Shown: positions 20,301 to 27,673 of the stretch, piece by piece
How positions within the stretch are numbered: the stretch's first letter is position 1
Layout of the letters: each line of letters opens with the position of its first letter
Assembly (NCBI GenBank): GCA_001464455.1
Contig: LNEI01000026.1
Coordinates: 62,001 to 126,000 of the forward strand
Direction: 5' to 3'
DNA: 64,000 nucleotides
Source: Acidobacteria bacterium Ga0077534
GTDB lineage: Bacteria > Acidobacteriota > Blastocatellia > Pyrinomonadales > Pyrinomonadaceae
Translations under genes and position numbers: made by a program
The notes under the pieces: generated by a model
The model's database searches: none
Seen by the model: the letters and a program-made list of their open reading frames with translations, nothing else
Told to the model about the DNA's origin: nothing

Positions 20301-20645
20301 CGCCGAACTCATGTTGAAGTTAACGGTCGCCGCAGTACCGAGGCCAACCTGCAAGTTTTCGCGATTCTGCTCGTTAAAACCAGCCTGCTGTGCCTTGACA
20401 TTGTAGGGTCCACCGACACGAAGACCCGGCAGAGCATATCGCCCTGCGTCGTTCGTGACGGAAGTGTATACGGTACCTGAAGGTACGTGCGTCGCCTCGA
20501 CGCTAACGCCGCCTAAAGGCTTTCCTTGGCCGTCAGTGATCGTGCCGACGATCTCCCCAGTTGTAACCTGTGCGGTCACGCTGAGCGAGAGGATCGCGGC
20601 AGCCAAAAGGCCCAGCATCGATCTAAATATCATTCTATTACTCAT
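17310..20645 (-). CDS. Oar-like TonB-dependent outer-membrane receptor with regulatory domain
   Basis: 1111 residues. A signal peptide ends near SLSVTAQ. Residues 25-110 form a carboxypeptidase-regulatory-like (transthyretin-fold) domain: GEIVGTITDGQGKPLGGVSV, then GRYALPGLRVGGPYNVKAQ. A plug-like region with NDEIFSEVRTG, IGRGINDFTRLTPQAGG and NNITIDGSYFNNSFG follows, then a long beta-barrel with many aromatic-rich strands. It ends in QIGVRYIFNK; note the barrel ends in NK rather than a terminal Phe. Members of this family are abundant in Acidobacteria and are presumed to import large substrates or bind surface material; the ligand is unknown. The terminator at 17237-17269 closes the gene. 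Confidence 0.88.
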   Translation of the reverse strand: MSNRMIFRSMLGLLAAAILSLSVTAQVTTGEIVGTITDGQGKPLGGVSVEATHVPSGTVYTSVTNDAGRYALPGLRVGGPYNVKAQQAGFNEQNRENLQVGLGTAATVNFNMSSAIDVEVTVTNDEIFSEVRTGASTSISNAVVQSLPTIGRGINDFTRLTPQAGGNGSFAGQDNRLNNITIDGSYFNNSFGLAGQPGERTGVTPISLDAIEEFQVNVAPYDVRQGNFVGAGVNTVTRSGTNQYNGSLYYFFRRPSLVGKEAGSNSFDPGEFKFDNYGFRIGGPLPFFNFGENDGPMFISGKNKLFFFTSYENEELSSPATPFTARTSTTQTPGGNTTRVLASDLDGLSNYLRTNFNYETGPYQGYPSATPAKRWLVRGDWNINSSNRLSLRYIRLDSDTDVLLSNSSSLGFGTRRSNLNGLNFANSNYKILENIRSYVGEWTSTFGNQMANSLIVGYTNQDESRDSVGTFFPMVDILEAGSVYTTFGFEPFTPNNELRYKSTQIQDNLTFYRGAHTISTGVSFERYESENVFFPGSQSAYVYNSLADFYADANGFLANPNRTTSPVTLRRFQVRWSNVPGLDKPLQPLKVSYVGFYGQDSWKLRDNFTLSFGLRADVPFFAETGFTNSAANALSFRDENGQTVRYQTEKLPDANLLWSPRAGFNWSPLSSGRVQVRGGTGIFTARPAYVWISNQIGNNGILTGFEQIDNGTNRPFNPNPDRYKPTVVTGAPASSYELALTEPTFKFPQIWRSSIGVDVRLPWGIVGGTEFLHSKDVNGVYYINANLTAPNTSFTGVDNRPRWTTSNRINSNITSAVVLKNQNIGKTWNLAFTLEKPFANGFYAKGAYSYGEAKNTVDPGSIAFGSWNNNQHAGDPNNPGLGFSFASPGHRVFWTASYSKNYFNFGGTTISMFWETREAGNASYTFSGDLNGDGGTSNDLIYIPNGPSEMNFGNITTSAGVVTVTAAQQAAAWESFIAQDPYLSKNRGKYAVRGAAFLPFVTRADFSVAQDLFFKVKGSTQKFQVRFDVLNFGNLLNKNWGIGQAFTSTQPLITTSTSGTATCRAAAATTATSYCLRTTSGTNLINRSFNPTANTGDVYRVQIGVRYIFNK

Positions 20646-21286
20646 TATTTTTTGACCTCGTCAATTTTCGTTTTAGTTATAGTTCCGAATAAAAAGTTAA
20701 TAATTTTGAAACACGCTATTATCGATTTTCGGATTTTTCTTTTGATTTTTGGATATCTAAGACTTTCTCAGATGTTCAAAACCAACTTCGCAAAACTCTC
20801 ATCGGGCGACGCTGTCCACCCTTAAGTCATTTGCAACTAGGGACATAGGTCGCTTACCGCGAGGTTCTACCCCAGTTTTCCGAATTCAAGATTCACCACT
20901 TCAAACGCAATTCGGATACCTCACGGGAGCTAAATGTTGTTCGGTCGTGTTTCAAGCTTTAGAGCATAAATGGCCGACGTTACCAAGATGTAAACTTTCG
21001 TTAAATTTAGCTTGAACGTTTCAATCTTATGGGGAGAATCATAAGTTCTGAAACCTTTTCAGACGAGATGCGTTTAACAACCTGTGTCTGTATCACGTTT
21101 TGTTACAGACACTTAGACCGAGAGGCGGCCGGAGTCTTAAAAATGCCGAAAATACGGGGCTTGAGAATGTTTTGGGAAACTTGACTTTTTTGTAAATTTA
21201 ACCTAACGTTATCTCGCACTTGGACGAGACGGTTATATTCCGACGGTTGATTGCATTTAATTTTGATACTAAGAAAAGGGGAAATA
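20646..21286. other. Long AT-rich intergenic region between divergent genes
   Basis: 641 bases with no supportable coding sequence; short ORFs here lack ribosome sites. It must hold the promoters of the Oar-like gene (minus) and the PilZ-like gene (plus). A perfect 9-bp inverted repeat, GTGTCTGTA/TACAGACAC, spans 21084-21112 with an 11-base loop. It is not followed by a T-tract, so it may be an operator or RNA hairpin. A promoter candidate is annotated separately at 21181-21209. I see no cyclic-di-GMP riboswitch despite the PilZ neighbour. Confidence 0.6.
21181..21209 (+). promoter_or_regulatory. Candidate sigma-70 promoter of the PilZ-like gene
   Basis: TTGACT at 21181-21186, a 17-base spacer, then TAACGT at 21204-21209. 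The -35 is good and the -10 poor. The predicted transcript has a leader of about 70 bases, ending in AAAAGGGGAAATA before the ATG at 21287. Confidence 0.4.
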
Positions 21287-21688
21287 ATGGCACAGGTAGA
21301 ATACGCTACTTCATCATACAAAACGCCATTGCATCATCGCATTATTGCGAGCATGCCTATCAAGGCAAGCTGGGTAGATTCGACGAGCGGAGAAACGATA
21401 AATGTTGACGGCATGACCGAGAACGTTGGTGAGACCAGCGCTTTGGTCAATCTCGAGACTTTACCGCCGGTCGGAAGCGAGGTTCGCCTGCGGATCCTCG
21501 AAGAAAACAAAACGGTCATCGAAGTTTTGACTCAGGTGATCCGCGTCGAACGCGACCCCAGCAAGCCAATGGCAGCTCTTACAGTTCTTGATAACATCAA
21601 GAAATGGAAGAACACGGCCATGACGGCGGCTCAAAAGTGGGTGACCAGGCATTGGCAGCTTAACTACGAAGAAGAATGGGTTAACTAA
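21287..21688 (+). CDS. PilZ-like domain protein
   Basis: 133 residues from the ATG preceded by AAGGGGAAATA; an upstream in-frame TTG at 21251 has no ribosome site. The layout fits a PilZ-type beta-barrel: HRIIASMPIKASWVD near the start, a G-(x)-T-x-N-(V/I)-(G/S)-like turn (MTENVGETSALVNLE), and a hydrophobic LPPVGSEVRLRIL strand. The canonical RxxxR and (D/N)xSxxG cyclic-di-GMP residues are degenerate, so ligand binding is doubtful. The C-terminal 35 residues are helical and Trp-rich. It is cytoplasmic. The family call is moderate; a type-PilZ adaptor without nucleotide binding is the alternative. Confidence 0.55.
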   Translation: MAQVEYATSSYKTPLHHRIIASMPIKASWVDSTSGETINVDGMTENVGETSALVNLETLPPVGSEVRLRILEENKTVIEVLTQVIRVERDPSKPMAALTVLDNIKKWKNTAMTAAQKWVTRHWQLNYEEEWVN

Positions 21689-21721
21689 TCCGATTCTTAT
21701 TTTGTACTATAACTTTAGACC

Positions 21722-21761
21722 TGCGGGAGTGTTTCAAGTGAGATCCTCCCGCATTTTTTTT
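21722..21761 (+). terminator. Rho-independent terminator after the PilZ-like gene
   Basis: Arms TGCGGGAG (21722-21729) and CTCCCGCA (21746-21753), followed by eight T residues. It begins 33 bases after the stop codon. Confidence 0.9.
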
Positions 21762-21848
21762 GCAGAAAGCCTTGCTACTCAGGCTCGAACGCAAGGAAGG
21801 CTTGGCTTTGACACAACGTTTTTTACCATCACGGCATCCGTATTAGAG

Positions 21849-22892
21849 ATGAAAAAGGTCCTTTTCCTCATTGTCCTTTCCTTCTTTGCCCAAAATGCGT
21901 TTGGGCAGGCGGCTCCGCTGACTCAGGCGGAATATGTGCGGATGCTCTACGCTCTGGATGCTGATCCGCGTAAAAAAGCAGACGTGATCGAGGCTTTGAG
22001 GAAACGTGGGATCGCATTTGTGGTGACCGACGGTGTCAGAAGCGTAACGCGAACAAAAGGCGCCAATGACGACGAGTTAAAGCGCGCTTTAGAAGAGGCA
22101 GAACGCCGTCGTCAGAATCCCGAGTCGACAAAACTACCGTCCACGACGGAATCCGCCGCCCTGATCGAGAACGCCAGAAAGAAAACTCTGGAAGCGGTCG
22201 AGGAAATGCCCGACTTTGTCGTAAAGCAGCAGATACAGCGGTCAGCAGCCTATGCCGGTACTAACAATTTCCGCAATCTGGACCGGTTGGTCGTCGCGGT
22301 CAGTTACAAGTCATCCGGCGATGAAAGCTATCGTGTGCTATCAGTCAACGGGTTGCTGCAGCCAGCCACAGAGTCGCGTGGCTCGTATGAGGGCGTCGGT
22401 GGGACCAGCTCGACAGGTGAATTCGTAACGATGCTCGCAACGATCTTCAAGCCCGAGAGCCAGACCAAATTCGACATCGTCCAAACCGACATCATCCGCA
22501 CCTACAAGACCTTTGTCTACGAATTTCAGGTCGAAAAGGACCGTGCAAAACAGGCCATAACCGCGGTCGGTACCTCGACCGAATCGACAATCACCGGAAT
22601 GAAGGGCCGTATCTGGATAGACAGCGAAATAGGTCGCGTCATTCGCGTTGAAAGTGAAGCAACCGAGATACCCGCAAACTTTCCCATCCGCTCCGCGCGC
22701 CGCACGATCGATTACGATTGGGTCAAGATCTCCGACGAACGCTACCTCCTGCCGCTCATCTCCGACGTGCGCCTGACAATGCGCGAAAAACTGAATGTCT
22801 TCGAAACTCGTAACGTCATTCGCTTCAAGGACTACCAAAAATACGGTACCGAAGTTAAGATCCTCGACGACGACATAAAGCCAGAACCTTAA
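21849..22892 (+). CDS. Secreted protein of unknown function, LolA-like C-terminal region possible
   Basis: 347 residues from ATG 21849, which begins a clean signal peptide (MKKVLFLIVLSFFAQNAFGQ). The longer reading frame would run through the terminator. Residues 20-80 carry a helical region (EYVRMLYALDADPRKKADVIEAL, RKRGIAFVVTDG) seen in secreted Acidobacteria proteins. The C-terminal part is beta-rich (GRIWIDSEIGRVIRVESEAT, ERYLLPLISDVRL) and resembles outer-membrane lipoprotein-sorting folds, but no signature residue proves this. Envelope location is secure; function is unknown. Confidence 0.75.
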   Translation: MKKVLFLIVLSFFAQNAFGQAAPLTQAEYVRMLYALDADPRKKADVIEALRKRGIAFVVTDGVRSVTRTKGANDDELKRALEEAERRRQNPESTKLPSTTESAALIENARKKTLEAVEEMPDFVVKQQIQRSAAYAGTNNFRNLDRLVVAVSYKSSGDESYRVLSVNGLLQPATESRGSYEGVGGTSSTGEFVTMLATIFKPESQTKFDIVQTDIIRTYKTFVYEFQVEKDRAKQAITAVGTSTESTITGMKGRIWIDSEIGRVIRVESEATEIPANFPIRSARRTIDYDWVKISDERYLLPLISDVRLTMREKLNVFETRNVIRFKDYQKYGTEVKILDDDIKPEP

Positions 22893-22967
22893 AGGCATAG
22901 CTCGGCCCCCTTGATCCAGCAGCCATCAGTACAAAAAAGAATCGAAGCAGTCGGGGAGAGTGTGAAT

Positions 22968-23528
22968 GTGAGTAAATTCGTTGCAGTAATGTTCGTTGTC
23001 GTGCTCGCCGCCGTTGCGATCGCTGGTGCCGTGTGGCTATCAAACGAATTAACCTCGGATAAACAGATTCATGTTAGTCCCGTTGACCCGACTCCCAGCC
23101 CCACGCCTTCGTCTGATTACCGAGCTCTTGTGGCTGGTCTTTCGCTCCGGGAGGACGGGACAAGGGTCTCATTTACGAGATATCTGGCTCCAAATGGTGA
23201 CGGGATCATATATGAAGTCGAGAAGAGAAAGACAGCAGGCTTGGCCGACAGAGAGGTTCGTAAACAGGTGCGGGCTACAGCAAGGGTTTTTGAAGATGGG
23301 CCGCTTGTGGGCAGGAGTGGGGACCTTGTCGGCAGACGTGTCGTATTCGAAAGAAAATCGGATGCCCGTGACGGCAATCCACTGAAGGTAGTAGTTCGAA
23401 GCTACGGCACGAATATTCACATCATAGAATCGAATTCGCTCGAATCTGCGTTGGATTTCGAGAAATCCGTAGATTTCGAACTCGACGTTCTCTTTGATAA
23501 GATTCGCCCGGCTCAGTCTAAATTCTAG
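22968..23528 (+). CDS. Single-pass membrane protein of unknown function
   Basis: About 186 residues from a GTG (22968) spaced some eight bases from GGGGAGAG. GTG 22962 is an alternative, and the full frame opens at a TTG at 22911. One transmembrane helix lies near the N-terminus (FVAVMFVVVLAAVAIAGAVWL), followed by a Pro/Thr/Ser linker (PVDPTPSPTPSS) and a periplasmic or external domain of about 120 residues with alternating beta pattern. No family was recognised. It is on the same strand as the preceding secreted protein with a short gap, so the two may be co-transcribed. Confidence 0.6.
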   Translation: MSKFVAVMFVVVLAAVAIAGAVWLSNELTSDKQIHVSPVDPTPSPTPSSDYRALVAGLSLREDGTRVSFTRYLAPNGDGIIYEVEKRKTAGLADREVRKQVRATARVFEDGPLVGRSGDLVGRRVVFERKSDARDGNPLKVVVRSYGTNIHIIESNSLESALDFEKSVDFELDVLFDKIRPAQSKF

Positions 23529-23561
23529 AAACTGACCTCTAACCCTCACCAAAAAACTCCC

Positions 23562-23591
23562 TTGACTTTAATTGCAACATTGTGCTATACT
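23562..23591 (+). promoter_or_regulatory. Strong extended -10 promoter for dxr-rseP-ispG
   Basis: TTGACT (23562-23567), an 18-base spacer ending in TGC, then TATACT (23586-23591). The heptamer TTGCAAC occurs twice, at 23572-23578 and 23591-23597, flanking the -10 box and 19 bases apart, which could be an operator. The leader would be about 300 bases. Confidence 0.8.
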
Positions 23592-23703
23592 TGCAACGCT
23601 TAGTTTGTGAATTTAATGTTTGTCATCTCTCAACCTCAGTATTTGCAGGCACTTGCGACTCGCGGGCTACGCGATGGCGGCGAGAATTGGTGCGTTTGGC
23701 GAT

Positions 23704-23846
23704 TTGTCCCATCCCAGACGAATTTATTTAGGTGGGACAAGTGGGACAAGAGTTGGATGGGCTATAAATGGTTTGTTATCAATGGTTTAGGGCGGTCCAA
23801 TTTTGTCCCGCCTTTGTCCCGGGTGGGACAAGATAATGTGGGACAA
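23704..23846 (+). repeat. GTGGGACAA/TTGTCCC repeat cluster in the dxr leader
   Basis: Seven copies: TTGTCCC at 23704, 23803 and 23814; GTGGGACAA at 23732, 23741, 23823 and 23838. The last four form a nested inverted arrangement (two TTGTCCC followed by two GTGGGACAA) able to fold into alternative hairpins. The same motif clusters at 60180-60223 before sppA. Confidence 0.85.
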
Positions 23847-23901
23847 GGCCACGGAGCGAAGGCGCGGCAACTGCCAATATGCTAATCTGTCGGTTGATCC
23901 T

Positions 23902-25071
23902 ATGAGAAGGATATCTATTCTTGGTTCCACGGGCTCGATCGGGAGCAACACGTTAAAGGTCGTCGAGCACCTCGGCGACACGAAAGTCGTTGCGATGGCT
24001 GCCGGGCGAAACATGAAAGCGTTCGCTGGGCAGATAGCTCGATTTGAGCCCGAACTTGTCTCGTGTGAGGACGAGACATGTGCCGCCGAGCTTGAACGCG
24101 AACTCGCAGAGTTAAATGCCAGAGTTCCGCGAATCGCACTTAATTCTCAGGGGCTCATAGATGTAGCCACTCATCCGGCTGCGGAAACACTCGTGTCGGC
24201 GACGGTCGGGGCAGTTGGTTTTGTTCCGACCCTGCGGGCGATCGAGGCCGGAAAACGGATCGCACTCGCGAACAAGGAAACGCTTGTCATCGCCGGCGAA
24301 CTAATGACGGCGGCGGCGGCCGCTTCAGGCTCAGAGATACTACCAGTAGATTCCGAACACAATGCGATCCATCAGTGCCTTCGGGGCGAGAGTTCGAGCG
24401 AGGTAAAGCGTCTTATTCTAACCGCATCGGGAGGCCCTTTTCGCGAGAAGTCAAAAGCTCAGATCGCCGCAGCGACCCGCGCCGAAGCGCTCGATCACCC
24501 GAACTGGAAGATGGGTGACAAGATCACGATCGATTCTGCAACCCTTATGAACAAGGGACTCGAGGTGATCGAGGCACGGTGGCTTTTCGGCTTTGACGCA
24601 GGCCGGATCTCGGTCATCGTACACCCGCAGTCGGTAGTTCACTCGATGGTCGAAATGGTTGACGGCTCGATCATTGCCCAGATGGGAGTGACCGATATGA
24701 AGCATGCCATCCAGTACGCACTCACGTATCCGTCAAGACAGGCAAATTGTACCGTCCCGCTCGACCTCACAACGCTGAAACGGCTAGATTTTGAAGAGCC
24801 CGACCTCGATCGCTTCCCTTGCCTTGCTCTGGCTTACGAAGCTCTAAGGACCGGCGGAACGATGCCCGCGGTCTTGAACGCTTCGAACGAGATCGCGGTA
24901 CAGGCGTTTCTCGACGGAAAGGTAAGGCTTGACGAGATCGCGGCGTTAAACCGCGAGGTAATGAAAGATCACGATCCTATCGCCGCCGACAGTCTCGAAG
25001 CGATCTTAAACGCTGACGAATGGGCACGCGAACGCGCTATAATGAAGTTGAGCAAAACCGCCGCGGCGTAG
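23902..25071 (+). CDS. dxr: 1-deoxy-D-xylulose 5-phosphate reductoisomerase
   Basis: 389 residues from ATG 23902 (MRRISILGSTGSIGSNTL), the family's usual start; the longer frame reads back into the leader repeats. The NADPH Rossmann motif GSTGSIGS, the metal-site sequence PVDSEHNAIHQCL and the substrate-loop region MNKGLEVIEARWLFG, HPQSVVHSMVE are all present. It converts DXP to MEP, the first committed step of the MEP isoprenoid pathway, in the cytosol. It opens the dxr-rseP-ispG cluster behind a long repeat-containing leader. Confidence 0.97.
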   Translation: MRRISILGSTGSIGSNTLKVVEHLGDTKVVAMAAGRNMKAFAGQIARFEPELVSCEDETCAAELERELAELNARVPRIALNSQGLIDVATHPAAETLVSATVGAVGFVPTLRAIEAGKRIALANKETLVIAGELMTAAAAASGSEILPVDSEHNAIHQCLRGESSSEVKRLILTASGGPFREKSKAQIAAATRAEALDHPNWKMGDKITIDSATLMNKGLEVIEARWLFGFDAGRISVIVHPQSVVHSMVEMVDGSIIAQMGVTDMKHAIQYALTYPSRQANCTVPLDLTTLKRLDFEEPDLDRFPCLALAYEALRTGGTMPAVLNASNEIAVQAFLDGKVRLDEIAALNREVMKDHDPIAADSLEAILNADEWARERAIMKLSKTAAA

Positions 25072-25148
25072 AACATCTCAGTATGCTTGCAACCGGCGAT
25101 TTCCGAATAGTCTCTAACTATTGACCTTTGTTTAGTTGGATAAATTAG

Positions 25149-26513
25149 ATGTCAGATATATTAATAGCAATCTTAGCAATAGTCTTCGTCCTCGGCGTAG
25201 CCATAAATATTCATGAGTTCGGCCATTTTATAGTGGCAAAGATCTTTGGGATGCGTGTCGAGGCGTACTCTTTCTTTGGCCTTGGGCCTCGAGTGTTCGG
25301 CTTTAAGGTTGGGCACACCGATTACCGGATATCGGCAATTCCGCTCGGGGCATACGTAAAGCTCTACGGCGATGAAGGTGCCGGGCCCTTGGAGGCAAAA
25401 GATTCAACGGCTGAACAGGTACCCGAATCTGAGCTTTACGAACTGCGGCCTCGATGGCAGAAGTTTCTCGTGATGCTGGGCGGGCCGTTCATGAACTTTG
25501 TTCTGGCGTTTTCGATACCACTCGGAATCGCTCTGTACATGGGCGTACCGGTTAATCCGTCGCCCGTCGTCGGAACTGTAAAAGCCGGGGGAGCCGCTGA
25601 GCAGGCGGGAATACTTCCAGGCGATCGCATCGTGAAATTTGACGGCATCGAAAGTCCTTCTTGGGATCGCGTTCGCGATGACGCTCTGCTTTCTCCCGAA
25701 AAGCCTTTGCCTCTAACCGTTGAACGCGGCGGCCAGCGTCTTGACCTTACCATTACGCCTTCCAAGTTCATGCAGCAGGGGCAGGCTGGCGGTGAACTCG
25801 ATATGGAGCCCGATGGCGGGACCGTTCCGGTAGTTGTCGGGTCGATCCAGTCGGATATGCCCGCGGCATCGTCCGGGCTACAGGTAGGCGACTGGATTAC
25901 GTCGGTCAACGGCAAGGCCATAAAAGATCCGACCGAGATGCGTACCATAGTCGGTGAAACGAAAGACGGCCCGATCACTCTTGCCGTCGATCGCAACGGC
26001 CAGAAAGTGGACATCACCACCAGTGCCCGCGAAAAAGACGGAGCATACCTGATCGGGATCGGATTCGACCAAAATCTGCTCAACCGACGTGAAAGTGTCG
26101 GCCTTGCTGGCGCTGCCGCATACGCGGTCGATACTAACCTCCGAATACTTCGGCTCACTGGGAAGGCACTCGGACAGGTTGGGACTGGCGAACGTTCAGC
26201 CCGTGACACTGTGTCGGGCCCGATCGGCATCGGCCAGGTTATTGTTAACACGGTCTTTTCGGCAGGGTTCTTTGGGTTGCTGTCGGTGTTGACGATGATC
26301 AGTCTTAGCCTCGGCGTCATGAATCTGTTGCCGATCCCGATGCTCGATGGTGGTCAGATCATGGTTCTAGGTATTGAAAAGGTTATGTCTTGGTTCGGTG
26401 CAACGCTGTCTATGGCTGCCCGCGAACGGATCCAACTCAGTGGACTGGCAATAGTCTTACTTCTGATGGTCACGGTCATATTCTTTGATGTTTCCAGGTT
26501 GATAGGAAATTAA
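25149..26513 (+). CDS. rseP: RIP metalloprotease RseP (site-2 protease, M50)
   Basis: 454 residues. The zinc motif HEFGH is at residues 22-26 in the first transmembrane helix (VFVLGVAINIHEFGHFIVAK). Two PDZ domains follow (VGTVKAGGAAEQAGILPGDRI and VGSIQSDMPAASSGLQVGDWI). The C-terminal membrane region has the third zinc ligand in NLLPIPMLDGG. RseP cleaves transmembrane helices, classically anti-sigma factors and leftover signal peptides, in the inner membrane. Placement between dxr and ispG is a widespread gene order. The spacing to dxr is 77 bases. A link to the ECF sigma factor at 2.0 kb is only speculation. Confidence 0.96.
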   Translation: MSDILIAILAIVFVLGVAINIHEFGHFIVAKIFGMRVEAYSFFGLGPRVFGFKVGHTDYRISAIPLGAYVKLYGDEGAGPLEAKDSTAEQVPESELYELRPRWQKFLVMLGGPFMNFVLAFSIPLGIALYMGVPVNPSPVVGTVKAGGAAEQAGILPGDRIVKFDGIESPSWDRVRDDALLSPEKPLPLTVERGGQRLDLTITPSKFMQQGQAGGELDMEPDGGTVPVVVGSIQSDMPAASSGLQVGDWITSVNGKAIKDPTEMRTIVGETKDGPITLAVDRNGQKVDITTSAREKDGAYLIGIGFDQNLLNRRESVGLAGAAAYAVDTNLRILRLTGKALGQVGTGERSARDTVSGPIGIGQVIVNTVFSAGFFGLLSVLTMISLSLGVMNLLPIPMLDGGQIMVLGIEKVMSWFGATLSMAARERIQLSGLAIVLLLMVTVIFFDVSRLIGN

Positions 26514-26526
26514 GTAGAAAGTTCGG

Positions 26527-26544
26527 AGGCGGGCTTGCCCGCCT
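26527..26544. repeat. Short perfect hairpin between rseP and ispG
   Basis: GGCGGGC, TT, GCCCGCC with one further A/T pair: an 8-bp stem with a two-base loop. There is no T-tract, so it looks like a REP-type palindrome or an mRNA stability element rather than a terminator. Confidence 0.55.
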
Positions 26545-26561
26545 TATTAATGCTCATTTTG

Positions 26562-27671
26562 ATGGCAAGACAAACAAGATCAGTAAAAGTTCGTGACATA
26601 CAGATCGGCGGTGGAGCACCAGTCGTCGTACAGTCGATGACAAAGACTGACACGACCGACGTCGATGCAACCGTTCGGCAAATCGAGGAAATGGTCGAGG
26701 CCGGATGCGAGATCGTTCGTATCGCGGTTCCCGACGACGATGCCGCGGCAGCGATGCACGAAATTCGGAAACGGACGAATGTTCCCATCGTTGCGGATAT
26801 TCATTTTCACTACAAGCTGGCTCTCAAAGCTCTCGACGCGGGCATCGACAAACTACGCCTTAATCCGGGCAATATTGGTCACATCGACAGAGTTCGCGAA
26901 GTAGTTCGTGCCGCCGAGGCGCAGAATGTACCGATCCGGATCGGTGTAAACGGAGGCTCGCTCGAAAAGGATCTGCTAAAGAAATACGGCTCGGCAACTC
27001 CGGAAGCGATGGTCGAGAGTGGCATGCGACATGTGCGGATCCTCGAAGACCTCGGCTTTTCGAACACCGTTATTTCGCTCAAAGCGTCCGACGTAAATCG
27101 TATGGTCGCGGCCTATCGGCTAATGGCCGAAAAGGTCGATTACCCTCTGCATCTCGGCGTGACCGAGGCGGGAACGCCCTTTGGCGGCACCATCAAATCA
27201 GCGATTGGGCTTGGAATACTGCTTCACGAGGGTATCGGCGACACCATCCGCGTATCCCTTGCCGCAGAACCGCATGAAGAAGTGCGAGTCGGATGGGAGA
27301 TACTAAAATCGCTTGAATTGCGTAAACGCGGAGTAACGGTAGTCGCGTGCCCGACGTGCGGGCGCCTGGACATCGACAACTTTGTTGAGATAGTTACCGA
27401 AGTAGAGCGCCGCCTCGCTCATGTAGAGGAACCGCTGCATCTTTCTATAATGGGCTGTGCCGTCAACGGCCCGGGCGAAGCTCATGACAGTCAACTGGGT
27501 ATAACCTTCGGTCGCCAGGTCGGAATGATATTCAAGGACGGCGTTCCAATGCGAAAGGTCGCGGGCGCCGACATTGTCGAAGAGTTCGTCAAAGAGGTCG
27601 AGATACTGCGAAAAGAAGGTGCGGGCGCAAAGTCTTTGCTTGAAGCAAAACCTCTGGTACAGATAACCTAA
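26562..27671 (+). CDS. ispG: 4-hydroxy-3-methylbut-2-enyl diphosphate synthase
   Basis: About 369 residues from the ATG at 26562 (MARQTRSVKVRDIQIGG); the upstream frame includes the intergenic hairpin. The TIM-barrel start VVVQSMTKTDTTDVDATV is typical. The three [4Fe-4S] cysteines are seen as CPTCGRLDIDN (two) and MGCAVNGPGEA (one). IspG reduces MEcPP to HMBPP, the penultimate MEP pathway step. It shares a transcription unit with dxr and rseP (48 bases after rseP). Its 3' end meets the convergent DUF2752 gene with two bases between the stops. Confidence 0.97.
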   Translation: MARQTRSVKVRDIQIGGGAPVVVQSMTKTDTTDVDATVRQIEEMVEAGCEIVRIAVPDDDAAAAMHEIRKRTNVPIVADIHFHYKLALKALDAGIDKLRLNPGNIGHIDRVREVVRAAEAQNVPIRIGVNGGSLEKDLLKKYGSATPEAMVESGMRHVRILEDLGFSNTVISLKASDVNRMVAAYRLMAEKVDYPLHLGVTEAGTPFGGTIKSAIGLGILLHEGIGDTIRVSLAAEPHEEVRVGWEILKSLELRKRGVTVVACPTCGRLDIDNFVEIVTEVERRLAHVEEPLHLSIMGCAVNGPGEAHDSQLGITFGRQVGMIFKDGVPMRKVAGADIVEEFVKEVEILRKEGAGAKSLLEAKPLVQIT

Positions 27672-27673
27672 GG

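Larger units (their letters stand above)
23529..23901 (+). other. Promoter and about 300-base leader of dxr-rseP-ispG
   Basis: A 373-base gap between genes. It contains a strong promoter (23562-23591), then about 110 bases with a GC-rich possible hairpin around 23659-23690, then a cluster of seven TTGTCCC/GGGACAA heptamers (23704-23846), then the start of dxr. An ORF can be drawn through the cluster, but it merely translates the repeats. The layout matches the leader of sppA at 59941-60349. Confidence 0.7.

Noticed and set aside
19653-20480. 275-residue plus-strand ORF within the Oar-like gene
   Set aside because: Shadow of the receptor gene in another frame; the receptor has a signal peptide, domains and a terminator.
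20646-21286. Cyclic-di-GMP riboswitch upstream of the PilZ-like gene
   Set aside because: I looked for the conserved GEMM core and paired stems and found none; only a simple palindrome is present.
23704-23846. CRISPR array
   Set aside because: The GTGGGACAA units are only 7-9 bases long, occur in both orientations and have irregular spacing, unlike CRISPR repeats.
23607-23885. 92-residue ORF through the dxr leader
   Set aside because: Its sequence is the translation of the GTGGGACAA repeats, its codon pattern is unlike the neighbours, and it ends inside the leader.
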